Shown here: one piece after another, positions 48,322-56,940 of the stretch
How positions within the stretch are numbered: position 1 is the first letter of the stretch
Layout of the letters: each line of letters opens with the position of its first letter
Position numbers and translations under genes: made by a program
Notes under the pieces: model-generated
Database searches by the model: none
The model's input: only the letters and a program-made list of their open reading frames with translations
Told to the model about the DNA's origin: nothing
Assembly (NCBI RefSeq): GCF_001544795.2
Contig: NZ_FCOI02000041.1
Coordinates: forward strand, 1-56,975
DNA from: Caballeronia temeraria
GTDB lineage: Bacteria > Pseudomonadota > Gammaproteobacteria > Burkholderiales > Burkholderiaceae
DNA length: 56,975 nt
Reading direction: 5' to 3'

Positions 48322-48750
48322 TCAGAAAGTGAAGTTCTTCAGCGCGTCGGGCATGCCCTGCGCCATGGCCGCCGCTTCCTTCGCCGCGTAGGTCTGCGAA
48401 TCCCACAGCTCGAAGTGCGCGCCCATGCCGAGCAGCGTCACTTCCTTTTCCAGCGACGCGGCAGCGCGCAGCTCGGGCGAGACCAGCACGCGCCCGTTGC
48501 CGTCGAGTTCGACATCCATTGCATTACCGAGAAAGATGCGCCGCCACCACATGGCTTCCATAGGAAGCGCGGCGACCTTGGCGCGAAAGACTTCCCACTC
48601 CGGACGAGGAAAGAGCAACAGGCATCCATCCGGGCTCTTCGTGAGCGTCACCCGGCCTTCTGCCTGCCCTTGCAGCGCTTCGCGATAGCGAGACGGGACG
48701 GACATCCGCCCTTTCGCATCGAGCGTCAGCGCCGACGCCCCTTGGAACAC
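48322..48750 (-). CDS. mraZ: Transcriptional regulator MraZ
   Basis: A DNA-binding protein with two SpoVT-AbrB-like repeats that represses the dcw operon. The 142-residue product begins at GTG 48750 with VFQGASALTLDAKGRMSVPSRYREAL, the normal MraZ start, and has a purine-rich Shine-Dalgarno region just upstream. The second repeat is DVELDGNGRVLVSPELR. An upstream ATG at 48834 would add 28 non-homologous residues. First gene of the dcw cluster; the promoter carries candidate MraZ boxes. Confidence 0.96.
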   Translation of the reverse strand: MFQGASALTLDAKGRMSVPSRYREALQGQAEGRVTLTKSPDGCLLLFPRPEWEVFRAKVAALPMEAMWWRRIFLGNAMDVELDGNGRVLVSPELRAAASLEKEVTLLGMGAHFELWDSQTYAAKEAAAMAQGMPDALKNFTF

Positions 48751-48822
48751 TCGCCCTTCTCCCCGTTCTCGGGCGTCCACCACGACACCCGGCTCTCCCC
48801 AGTTTTGCTTGAAAATGGGCTC

Positions 48823-48862
48823 TGAATCACACAAAAGACCACTTTCTCACACTGTCTCCCAC
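48823..48862 (-). promoter_or_regulatory. MraZ operator: four 10-bp-spaced repeats
   Basis: Read on the minus strand, four direct repeats of GTG(G/T)-type occur at exact 10-base intervals: GTGGGAGACA, GTGTGAGAAA, GTGGTCTTTT, GTGTGATTCA. In E. coli MraZ binds TGGGN repeats spaced by one helical turn just downstream of its promoter. The first repeat matches best and adjoins the -10. Confidence 0.75.
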
Positions 48863-48889
48863 TTTAGAGGAACGCATTTCCTCGGTCAA
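48861..48889 (-). promoter_or_regulatory. dcw cluster promoter (Pmra)
   Basis: On the minus strand, -35 TTGACC (48884-48889), a 17-base spacer and -10 TAAAGT (48861-48866). The start would fall about 100 bases before mraZ, within the MraZ repeats. The spacer is itself an inverted repeat, GAGGAA-N5-TTCCTC. Confidence 0.75.
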
Positions 48890-49141
48890 GACGCGTACCT
48901 TTTTTTCGAGTGCTTTTTATTCGCTAGAACAAGGACTTAGCGCAGGAGCTTGAAGTGACGGAGAAAGAGAAAACCGTTATGAATTAGAGAGCTAGTGCGG
49001 GATGTGAAGGTAGTACGTGAAATGAGCAGGCGAAATGAGGGAAATGTAACGGTTCTTACAGCCGAATCATGGTCTGATTTTCGATTTCGGCGGCCAATGC
49101 CTCGCTCGACGCGTAATCGGCCGGTCGAGGCGTTCAGCACA
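48890..49141. other. AT-richer intergenic region between Pmra and coq7
   Basis: No gene was recognised. It contains an 8-base inverted repeat, aaccgtta (48972-48979) and taacggtt (49047-49054), separated by 67 bases, and no intrinsic terminator with a T-run after coq7. Confidence 0.4.
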
Positions 49142-49798
49142 CTATATGTAGTACGCCGTGCGGGTCATCACTTTGGACGCCGCACGCATCAGCGCGCGCA
49201 CCGGAAACGGCACTTCGCTTCCGCCCGCACCGATCGCGGCGGCGGCGTGCGCGCTTTCATCGAGACGCATCTGCTCGACGATCGCGCGCGATGCGTGATC
49301 GTTCGCGGGCAAGGTCTTCATGTGGCCGTCGAGATGCTGTTCCACCTGGCGCTCGGTTTCCGCCATGAACCCGAGACTCGCGCGATCGCCGAAGCGCCCC
49401 GCGACGAAGCCAATCGCGAGCGCGCCGGCATACCACAACGGATTCAGCAGGCTCGGCCGCGACTCCAGGTCCTTGAGCCGCGTCGACGTCCATGCGAGAT
49501 GGTCTTCCTCTTCGCGAGCCGCCTGCTCGAAATTCGCCTTGAGCTCGGGCGAGCTGGTGGCGAGCTTCTGCGCCTGATAAAGCGCCTGCGCGCAGACCTC
49601 ACCGACATGATTTACGCGCATCAGACCGGCAGAATGCGCGCGCTCCTTCTCCGTGAGTTGCGATTCCTCCGGGAGGACGTCGCTGGTGGCGTCTGATCCC
49701 GATAGCGTCGATTCGGGAATCGGACGCGACATGCGGCTCACGCCGGCCATCGAGCGCAAGCCTCGATCGAACTCGCTGATGACTTCATCGAGCGTCAT
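49142..49798 (-). CDS. coq7: Demethoxyubiquinone hydroxylase Coq7
   Basis: A di-iron monooxygenase in late ubiquinone synthesis. The 218-residue protein has the LMRVNHVGEVCAQALYQAQ helix, EEEDHLAW and the C-terminal ESAHA ligand motif of the ferritin-like carboxylate-bridged di-iron site. ATG 49798 (MTLDEVISEF) was chosen; the upstream extension is not conserved. It is monocistronic and upstream of Pmra on the same strand. Confidence 0.94.
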   Translation of the reverse strand: MTLDEVISEFDRGLRSMAGVSRMSRPIPESTLSGSDATSDVLPEESQLTEKERAHSAGLMRVNHVGEVCAQALYQAQKLATSSPELKANFEQAAREEEDHLAWTSTRLKDLESRPSLLNPLWYAGALAIGFVAGRFGDRASLGFMAETERQVEQHLDGHMKTLPANDHASRAIVEQMRLDESAHAAAAIGAGGSEVPFPVRALMRAASKVMTRTAYYI

Positions 49799-50313
49799 GG
49801 TGTCACCTCTCTGTTCATGGTCCGCAACTCGTCGACGCAGGTCTGGTATGCAAACCGATGGCCGGACAAGCACCCGGCGAAAACGCGAATTCTAGCGCAC
49901 ATCGACTGGCGGCGAGGCCGCGCGGGCTTGGCAGGAGCGGCTTCGGCGGGCCGGAGCGCATCGCGGAACTTGCCGGCCGGTGCGGTCGGAACGCATCGCG
50001 AACGGGGCACGCGAGAGGCCCGTCGATGCACTTTCGAACGCCTCGTCGGACCGAAATTGCCCTTTATGAAGCATCTGTTTTGGTAATTAGGGCAAACACG
50101 GGTCGCAAAAATCCTGCAAAACCAACATTTTAGCGCCTGTTGCGTAAACGTCACATGAGTCCGGCGGACCATCCCCTTTTCCTTTGTCCGCCAAAGTCTC
50201 TTTGTTACATTACGTCTCACCTTCGTCAAGAAGCAGGCAGGGACCGTCAACACACTGGCGCTAAGAACAGTGACCTTGCCAAAAGTCGCAAACACTCCTT
50301 GGAGATTCAATCA
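49799..50313. other. 515-base coq7/porin divergent intergenic region
   Basis: No gene was recognised. It holds an inverted repeat, ttgccct (50057-50063) and agggcaa (50089-50095), with a 25-base AT-rich loop, and a candidate porin promoter further right. The porin leader from there is roughly 100 bases. Confidence 0.5.
50184..50211 (+). promoter_or_regulatory. Candidate porin promoter
   Basis: -35 TTGTCC (50184-50189), a 16-base spacer and -10 TACATT (50206-50211), about 100 bases before the porin ATG. Confidence 0.5.
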
Positions 50314-51489
50314 ATGAAAAAGTCGCTTCTCGCTCTCGCCGCACTCGGCGCTTTTGCTGGCGCCGCCCATGCGCAGAGCAGTGTGACGCTGTACGGCATC
50401 ATCGACGCCGGCTTCGCCTACAACAACAACAGCAACGGCCAAAAGCTGTACGCAATGAACAGCGGCAACCTGCAAGGTAGCCGTTGGGGCCTGCGCGGCA
50501 CGGAAGACCTCGGTGGCGGTCTGAAGGCCATCTTCGTGTTGGAAAACGGCTTCAACGTGTTCAACGGCCAGCTGGGCCAAGGCGGCGACATGTTCGGCCG
50601 TCAGGCTTACGTCGGTCTGTCGACGGCGCAATACGGCACGGTCACGCTGGGTCGCCAGTACGACTCCGTGGTTGACTTCACGGGCGCATTCGAAGTCGGT
50701 AGCCAGTGGGCATCGTACTTCGGCGCGCACCCGGGCGACGTCGACAACATGAACAACTCGAATCGCGTGAACAACGCGGTCAAGTACACGAGCGCGAACT
50801 ACGCCGGCTTCACGTTCGGCGGCCTGTACAGCCTCGGCGGCCAGGCTGGCCAGTTCAACCGCAACCAGATCTGGTCGGTTGGCCTCGGCTACTCGCAAGG
50901 TCCCCTGCAGTTGGGCGCGGGCTACTTGAACGTCAAGGACCCGAACTACTCGTTCTTCGGCAACAACGCAACGAGCCGCACCGCGACGACGACGCCTTCG
51001 GCTTCGAACATGTCGAGCCGCGTGTACTCGGGCTTCGCATCGGCCAAGACGCAGCAAGTCATCACGGCTGGCGGTGCTTACACGTTCGGCGCAGCGACCG
51101 TCGGCGCAACGTATAGCAACACGCAGTTCAAGGACGTGAACAACGAGTCGGGCGCTGGCCTGAACCCGGCTGGCTACACGGGCGGATCGGGCAAGTTCCA
51201 CAACGCCGAAATCAACTTCAAGTATCAGCTGACCCCGGCCCTGCTGTTGGGCGTGGCATATGACTACACGAAGGGTTACGGCCTGACCGATGCCAAGTAC
51301 CACCAAGGCATGCTCGGCGCGGACTACTTCCTGTCGAAGCGCACGGACGTGTACATCGACGGTATCTATCAGCACGCAAGCGGCACGGACTCGACGAACC
51401 GCACGGCTGTTGCCAACATCAACGGTCTGTCGCCGTCGTCGACGTCGAACCAGGTTGCCGCTGTCGTCGGTATCCGTCACAAGTTCTAA
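50314..51489 (+). CDS. Outer-membrane general porin (OmpC-like, Gram-negative porin family)
   Basis: A trimeric beta-barrel channel for small hydrophilic solutes. The 391-residue precursor has a signal peptide (MKKSLLALAALGAFAGAAHA) with predicted cleavage before QSSVTLYG, the classical porin start, alternating amphipathic strands, and a C-terminal Phe (VVGIRHKF) recognised by the BAM complex. GGAG lies 9 bases upstream of ATG 50314. The gene uses few codons repeatedly (aac, ggc, tac), consistent with high expression. Flanked by a strong terminator. Confidence 0.95.
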   Translation: MKKSLLALAALGAFAGAAHAQSSVTLYGIIDAGFAYNNNSNGQKLYAMNSGNLQGSRWGLRGTEDLGGGLKAIFVLENGFNVFNGQLGQGGDMFGRQAYVGLSTAQYGTVTLGRQYDSVVDFTGAFEVGSQWASYFGAHPGDVDNMNNSNRVNNAVKYTSANYAGFTFGGLYSLGGQAGQFNRNQIWSVGLGYSQGPLQLGAGYLNVKDPNYSFFGNNATSRTATTTPSASNMSSRVYSGFASAKTQQVITAGGAYTFGAATVGATYSNTQFKDVNNESGAGLNPAGYTGGSGKFHNAEINFKYQLTPALLLGVAYDYTKGYGLTDAKYHQGMLGADYFLSKRTDVYIDGIYQHASGTDSTNRTAVANINGLSPSSTSNQVAAVVGIRHKF

Positions 51490-51517
51490 TAAGGTCGTAA
51501 CAAAGCAGTACACACTG

Positions 51518-51543
51518 AAAGGCGCCTTCGGGCGCCTTTTTTT
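51518..51543 (+). terminator. Porin terminator
   Basis: Stem aaaggcgcc (51518-51526) and ggcgccttt (51531-51539), loop ttcg and a T-run of eight. Confidence 0.93.
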
Positions 51544-51573
51544 CGTCGCGTTCGTGTCGTGTGCTGCCAACAA

Positions 51574-51607
51574 AAAAGCCTTCGCGTCTCACGACACGAA
51601 GGCTTTT
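51574..51607 (-). terminator. Terminator after the fadD-like gene
   Basis: Arms aaaagccttcgcgt (51574-51587) and acacgaaggctttt (51594-51607) pair with one mismatch. On the minus strand the T-run follows the stem, 24 bases after the stop. Confidence 0.8.
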
Positions 51608-51631
51608 CTTGTATTTCAGACGATGCGAACG

Positions 51632-53305
51632 CTACGCGCGGCCGTCGCGCAGTTCGCGCCGCAAAATCTTGCCGACGTTGCTCTTCGGCAGCTCATTGCG
51701 GAATTCGATCATGCGCGGGCGCTTGTAACCGGTGAGCCGCTCCTTGCAGTACGCGACGACATCGGCTTCCGTCAGGCTCTGATCCTTGCGCACGATGAAG
51801 AGCTTCACCGCCTCGCCGGAAGCCTGATCCTTCACGCCCACCGCGGCCACTTCGAACACGCCGGGCAACATCGCGACGACATCCTCGATTTCATTCGGAT
51901 ACACATTGAAGCCGGAGACGAGAATCATGTCCTTCTTGCGATCGACGATCTTCACGTAGCCGCGCTCGTCCAGCACGCCGACATCGCCCGAACGGAAAAA
52001 GCCGTCCTGGGTCATCACCTTCGCCGTTTCGTCGGGACGATTCCAGTAGCCCGCCATCACCTGCGGACCGCGAATGCAGATCTCGCCGGGCTGGCCGAGC
52101 GGCACTTCGTTGTTGTCGTCGTCGCGGATGGAGATTTCCGTCGACGGCAGCGGCAAGCCGATCGTGCCCGTGTACTCGGTCGCGGTCACCGGATTGCAGG
52201 TGACGCACGGCGAAGTCTCGGACAAACCGTAGCCCTCGACGATCGGCACGCCCGTCGCCGCGAACCAGCGCTTCGCGACGGCTTCCTGCACGGCCATGCC
52301 GCCGCCGTTCGCCGCGATGAGCTTCGAGAAATCGAGCTTGCCGAAATCGGGATGATTCAGCAGCGCGTTATAGAGCGTGTTGACCGCCGGGAACGTGTTG
52401 ATGGGAATGCCCTTCAGTTCCTTGATCGTTCCGGCGATATCGCGCGGATTCGGTATCAGCACGCCCAGGCCGCCGGTGCGGATCGTGAGCATGCCGCAGA
52501 CCGTCAGCGCGAAGATGTGATACAGCGGCAACGCGACCACGCAAACGAATTGATCGATGTCGGGGCGGCGCTTGCGGGCCGGATCAAGCCAGACTTCCGA
52601 CTGCAGCGTGTTCGCGATCACATTGCGGTGCGTGAGCGTCGCGCCTTTCGCGACGCCCGTCGTGCCGCCGGTGTACTGCAGAAACGCGACGTCGTCGGGA
52701 CTTTGCGCGACGGGCTGGAGCGTGCCGCGGCCGCCTTCGCTGAGCGCATCGTTGAAGCGGATGCTGCCGGGCAGGTTCCACTCGGGCACCATCTTCTTCA
52801 CACGGCGCACGACGAAGTTGACCACGAGCCCTTTCATTCCCATGAGATCGCCCATCGCCGCGACGACCACGTGCTTGATCCCCGTGTTCCGCACCACAGC
52901 CTGCAGCGTGACGGCGAAGTTCTCCAGAATGACGATGGCTTCCGCGCCGCTGTCCTTGAGCTGATGTTCGAGTTCGCGCGGCGTATAGAGCGGATTGACG
53001 TTGACGACGATATAACCCGCGCGCAATACCGCCGCAATCGCGATGGGATATTGCAGGACGTTCGGCATCATCAACGCGACGCGCGCGCCGGGTTTCATCC
53101 CGCGCTTCTGGAACCACGCGGCCAGCTTTCTCGACATCGCATCGAGTTCGGCGTACGTGATCGACTGGCCCATGCACACGAACGCGCGGCGATCGCGATT
53201 CGCGCGGAAACTGTCCTCGAGCAACTCGGAAACGGACCGATACGCCGATGCATCGATTTCCGCTGGCACGCCGGCCGGGTAAGACTTCAGCCAGGGTTTC
53301 TCCAT
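51632..53305 (-). CDS. fadD: Long-chain fatty acid-CoA ligase (FadD family)
   Basis: An adenylate-forming enzyme that activates fatty acids to acyl-CoA at the inner membrane. The 557-residue protein has the AMP-binding motif YTGGTTGVAKGA, the YGLSETSPCV motif, the FACS-like segment GFFRSGDVGVLDERGYVKIVDRKKDMI and the catalytic lysine region KSNVGKILRREL near the C-terminus. AAAGGAGA lies just upstream of ATG 53305. Length is close to E. coli FadD (561). It is monocistronic; acyl-chain preference is not readable. Confidence 0.9.
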   Translation of the reverse strand: MEKPWLKSYPAGVPAEIDASAYRSVSELLEDSFRANRDRRAFVCMGQSITYAELDAMSRKLAAWFQKRGMKPGARVALMMPNVLQYPIAIAAVLRAGYIVVNVNPLYTPRELEHQLKDSGAEAIVILENFAVTLQAVVRNTGIKHVVVAAMGDLMGMKGLVVNFVVRRVKKMVPEWNLPGSIRFNDALSEGGRGTLQPVAQSPDDVAFLQYTGGTTGVAKGATLTHRNVIANTLQSEVWLDPARKRRPDIDQFVCVVALPLYHIFALTVCGMLTIRTGGLGVLIPNPRDIAGTIKELKGIPINTFPAVNTLYNALLNHPDFGKLDFSKLIAANGGGMAVQEAVAKRWFAATGVPIVEGYGLSETSPCVTCNPVTATEYTGTIGLPLPSTEISIRDDDNNEVPLGQPGEICIRGPQVMAGYWNRPDETAKVMTQDGFFRSGDVGVLDERGYVKIVDRKKDMILVSGFNVYPNEIEDVVAMLPGVFEVAAVGVKDQASGEAVKLFIVRKDQSLTEADVVAYCKERLTGYKRPRMIEFRNELPKSNVGKILRRELRDGRA

Positions 53306-53433
53306 ACGGCGTCTCCTTTATATGATTTTAGAATGATCGTGCGGAAACGAAATCCTAGCTTTTCGGAAGGTGTCCGGCAATCGGGTTAGACGCCTTCCAC
53401 CAGTCCCATTCGAGTCTGCCCTTTCCAGGCGCG

Positions 53434-55515
53434 TCAATGCATCGGCTCCACTTCCACGAGGCAATCGTAAAACGTCGCCGAGCCCCCGAGGTCGGTCAAC
53501 GCCTGACTGGTCACCTCATTGGCGTTGCGGCCATCGGGCGACAACTTCTTCCACCAGATCGACAAACCGACGACGACGCCCTCACGCGCTCGCTCCGTCA
53601 CGCGCGCGCGGGCCTGCATCGAACCGCGATCGTTGAAGATACGTACCAGCGCACCGTCGGTGATGGCGCGGGCTTCTGCGTCGGCGGGATGAATGTCCAG
53701 ATGCGGTTCGCGCTCTGCGGCGCGCAGGCTCTCGATGTTCACGAAGCTGCTGTTCAGAAAATTGCGCGCGGGCGGCGAGATCATCGCGAGCGGATAGCGT
53801 GCGGCGAGTTCCGGCGAGCCATCCGCCGATTCGTAAGGCGGAAGGTAATCCGGCAACGGGTCGAGGCCCTCGCTTTTCAGTCGCTCGCTGTAGAACTCGC
53901 ACTTGCCGGAAGGCGTGCGGAACGCGCCCTCGGCCAACGGCGCCTCGGCGATGTCGAGCTTCAGCCAGCCGGAAGCCTTCAACGTCTCCCAGCTCTGGCC
54001 GTCGAGTGTGCGGTCGTCCCAGCGGAACGCCTTCGATGCGATCTGCTCGTCGGTCTCGAAAAGCGCCGGCTCGGTGAGACCCATCGCGCGCGCGAGGCCG
54101 CGGAATATTTCGGTATTCGGGCGCGCTTCGCCGACGGGTTCGATCGCCGGCAGGTTCGCCATCACGTACGTGTGCCCGTAGGACTTGTGGACATCGAGAT
54201 GCTCGAGTTGCGTCGTCGCGGGGAAGATGAGGTCCGCGTAGTCCGCCGTATCTGTCTGGAAGTGTTCGAGCACGATCGTGAACAGATCCTCACGCGCGAA
54301 GCCCGCCTCGACCTTCGCCGAGTCAGGCGCAACCGCGACGGGGTTCGAGTTGTAGACGATGAGCGCTTCGATCTTCGGGCCGAACGTTTCGTCGCCCGGA
54401 TGGAGCAATGCGTCGCCGATCGCGTTCATGTTCACCGCGCGCGGAATATTCGAAGGCCAGCCGGGAAGCAGATCGGGGCGTTCGAGCGCGCTGCCATTGG
54501 TCGGCGCCCAGCCGGACGACGAAAGCAGCAGCCCTCCGGCGCGCTCGCGCCACGCTCCCGTCAGCGACGGCAAGCACGCGATCGCGCGAACGGCATTGCC
54601 GCCGCCGCGCACGCGCTGCATGCCATAGTTGAGGCGAATCGCAGCCTTCTTCGTCGATGCGAAAGCCCGCGCGAGCTCGACGACCACGTTCTCGTCAATA
54701 CCGCAAATCTGCGCGACACGCGATGGCGGATACTGCGCCGCGCGCGCCGCGAGTTCGTCGAAGCCCACGGTATGCGCACGCACGTATTCATGATCGACGA
54801 AACTCTCGCGAATCAGCACGCCGATCATGCCGAGCGCCAGCGCGGCATCGGTGCCCGGCCGAAGCGCAATATGCTGATGGCACTTTTCCGCCGTGAGCGA
54901 TTTGTAGGGATCGATTGCAATCAGCTTCGCGCCACGGCGCTTCGCTTCCTGAGCGCGCGTCCAGAAGTGCAGGCTCGACGCGATTGGGTTCGCGCCCCAG
55001 ATCAAAATCAGCTCGCTCTCTTCGTAAAACTCCGCATGCATGCCAAGGCTCGCGCCGTACGTGTAGCGCAGGCCGGCCGCGCCTGCCGCGGCGCAAATCG
55101 TGCGTTCGAGCCGCGACGCCCCGAGCACGTTGAAGAAGCGTGCCGCGATGCTTTCGCCTTGTACGAGACCCATCGTGCCCGCGTAGCTATAAGGAACGAT
55201 GGCTTCGGGCGCGCGTTTCGCTATCGGCTGCAGGCGCTCGGCGGCGAGTCGCAACGCGTCGTCCCAGCTTATCGGCTCGAATCGGCCCTCGCCCTTTTTG
55301 CCGACCCGGCGCAGCGGCGTTTGCAAGCGATCCTTGTGATGCGTGCGCTCGGCGTATCGCGTGACCTTCGTGCATAACACGCCTTGCGTCGGCGGATGGT
55401 CGGGTTCGCCGCTCACTTTGACCGCTTTGCCGTCTTCGACCGTGACGCGCATCGCGCATGTATCGGGGCAATCGTGCGGGCATACGGCTCGGGCAAACTC
55501 GGCTGGAGCGTTCAT
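53434..55515 (-). CDS. Orphan molybdopterin oxidoreductase (4Fe-4S, DMSO reductase superfamily)
   Basis: A 693-residue cytosolic Mo/W-bisMGD enzyme. The N-terminal 4Fe-4S motif is Cys12-x3-Cys16-x3-Cys20 with Cys48. Cys141 (ERTICAAAG) lies where Mo-ligating Cys or Sec sits in nitrate reductases and formate dehydrogenases. The Molybdopterin, bisMGD-binding and C-terminal molydopterin-dinucleotide domains follow. There is no Tat signal. No electron-transfer or membrane subunit is adjacent. The substrate is unknown. It is divergent from an M20 amidohydrolase. Confidence 0.85.
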   Translation of the reverse strand: MNAPAEFARAVCPHDCPDTCAMRVTVEDGKAVKVSGEPDHPPTQGVLCTKVTRYAERTHHKDRLQTPLRRVGKKGEGRFEPISWDDALRLAAERLQPIAKRAPEAIVPYSYAGTMGLVQGESIAARFFNVLGASRLERTICAAAGAAGLRYTYGASLGMHAEFYEESELILIWGANPIASSLHFWTRAQEAKRRGAKLIAIDPYKSLTAEKCHQHIALRPGTDAALALGMIGVLIRESFVDHEYVRAHTVGFDELAARAAQYPPSRVAQICGIDENVVVELARAFASTKKAAIRLNYGMQRVRGGGNAVRAIACLPSLTGAWRERAGGLLLSSSGWAPTNGSALERPDLLPGWPSNIPRAVNMNAIGDALLHPGDETFGPKIEALIVYNSNPVAVAPDSAKVEAGFAREDLFTIVLEHFQTDTADYADLIFPATTQLEHLDVHKSYGHTYVMANLPAIEPVGEARPNTEIFRGLARAMGLTEPALFETDEQIASKAFRWDDRTLDGQSWETLKASGWLKLDIAEAPLAEGAFRTPSGKCEFYSERLKSEGLDPLPDYLPPYESADGSPELAARYPLAMISPPARNFLNSSFVNIESLRAAEREPHLDIHPADAEARAITDGALVRIFNDRGSMQARARVTERAREGVVVGLSIWWKKLSPDGRNANEVTSQALTDLGGSATFYDCLVEVEPMH

Positions 55516-55612
55516 CGAAAAGTCCGTAAATCGAAGTAAAAAGCGGCAGATGACGGGATTCTATTACGGCCGCTATGCGATCGACCGTCCGATGGCGCAA
55601 ATAGTGGCGGCG

Positions 55613-55618
55613 TAGAAT
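55613..55618 (+). promoter_or_regulatory. Possible -10 upstream of the M20 hydrolase
   Basis: TAGAAT about 60 bases before the ATG; no clear -35. Confidence 0.3.
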
Positions 55619-55676
55619 GGAACGACCAGGCGCGGTCAATACGCGCTATCCGAATTCAAACGTGAGAGCAGTTCAA

Positions 55677-56867
55677 ATGAATCTGATCCCAGAAATCGAA
55701 GCATCACACGACGAAATCAAAACGCTGCGACGAACGATCCATGCCCATCCCGAATTGCGCTATGAGGAGGTCGGTACGGCGAAACTGGTGGCCGAGAGCC
55801 TCGAAGGTTGGGGAATCGAGGTGCATCGGGGATTGGGCAAGACGGGCGTTGTCGGCGTGCTGAAGCGCGGCAGTGGCGGCCGTTCGATCGGCTTGCGCGC
55901 GGATATGGACGCGCTTCCGATCCAGGAATTGAACACGTTCGGACATCGATCGACCAACGACGGCCGGATGCACGCCTGCGGCCACGATGGGCATACCGCG
56001 ATGCTGCTCGGGGCCGCAAAGTATTTGGCGAAGTACGGCAAGTTCGACGGAACGATCGTCTTCATCTTCCAGCCGGCCGAGGAAGGCGGCGCCGGCGCGA
56101 AGGCCATGATCGAGGATGGGCTTTTCAGGCAATTTCCAGTCGATGCCGTTTTCGGCATTCACAATTGGCCGGGCATTCCCGCCGGACACTTCGGCGTGAT
56201 CGAAGGGCCGATTATGGCCTCGAGCAATGAGTTTCGCATCACGATCCGCGGAACCGGTTCGCATGCCGCCTTGCCGCATAATGGACGCGATCCGGTTTTT
56301 ACGGCTGTGCAGATTGCGAACGGACTGCAGAGCATCATCACGCGTAGCAAGAAGCCAATTGATACGGCGGTGCTTTCCATTACACAGATACACGCGGGTC
56401 AAGCTGCGAACGTTGTTCCGGATCAGGCCTGGCTCGGCGGGACCGTGCGCACCTTTACCGTCGAGACGCTCGATTTGATCGAGACACGCATGCGCAAAAT
56501 TGTCGAAGCGACCGCTGCCGCGTATGACTGCGAGGTCGAGGTGCACTTTCACAGAAACTACCCGCCGACGATCAATTCACCCGAAGAGGCAAGATTTGCC
56601 GCGGAAGTGATGGCGGAGGTCGTAGGTAAAGATAAGGTCGATAGCGCCGTCGAACCGACGATGGGCGCCGAGGACTTTTCGTTCATGCTGCTCGAGAAGC
56701 CGGGGTGCTATGCGTTTCTCGGCAACGGCGATGGCGGACATCGGGAGCAAGGACATGGCGCAGGGCCCTGCATGCTGCATAACGCCAGTTATGACTTCAA
56801 CGACGATTTGCTGTCGATTGGATCGTCGTATTGGGTACGTTTGGTGGAGAGATTTCTTGCGCGTTGA
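55677..56867 (+). CDS. M20D-family amidohydrolase
   Basis: A 396-residue metallopeptidase-like hydrolase of the M20D group, which includes hippurate hydrolases and N-acyl-amino-acid amidohydrolases. Metal ligands are visible in HACGHDGHTAMLLGAA and in QPAEEGGAG, with GIHNWPG following. A C-terminal GAEDFSFML motif provides a further ligand region. ATG 55677 was chosen over an upstream ATG at 55617 because homology starts at IPEIEASHDEIKTLRRTIHAHPEL. The base composition looks somewhat less GC-rich than the neighbours. Substrate unassigned. Confidence 0.88.
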   Translation: MNLIPEIEASHDEIKTLRRTIHAHPELRYEEVGTAKLVAESLEGWGIEVHRGLGKTGVVGVLKRGSGGRSIGLRADMDALPIQELNTFGHRSTNDGRMHACGHDGHTAMLLGAAKYLAKYGKFDGTIVFIFQPAEEGGAGAKAMIEDGLFRQFPVDAVFGIHNWPGIPAGHFGVIEGPIMASSNEFRITIRGTGSHAALPHNGRDPVFTAVQIANGLQSIITRSKKPIDTAVLSITQIHAGQAANVVPDQAWLGGTVRTFTVETLDLIETRMRKIVEATAAAYDCEVEVHFHRNYPPTINSPEEARFAAEVMAEVVGKDKVDSAVEPTMGAEDFSFMLLEKPGCYAFLGNGDGGHREQGHGAGPCMLHNASYDFNDDLLSIGSSYWVRLVERFLAR

Positions 56868-56909
56868 TGTGAGACGGATTTTGTTGATATAAATCGCACG
56901 CCCCAACGC

Positions 56910-56940
56910 AAAAACCCCACCTTTGCGGGGTGGGGTTTTT
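56910..56940. terminator. Terminator after the M20 hydrolase
   Basis: Stem aaaaaccccacc (56910-56921) and ggtggggttttt (56929-56940) with a 7-base loop. Only 35 bases remain to the window end and no gene is recognised there. Confidence 0.9.
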
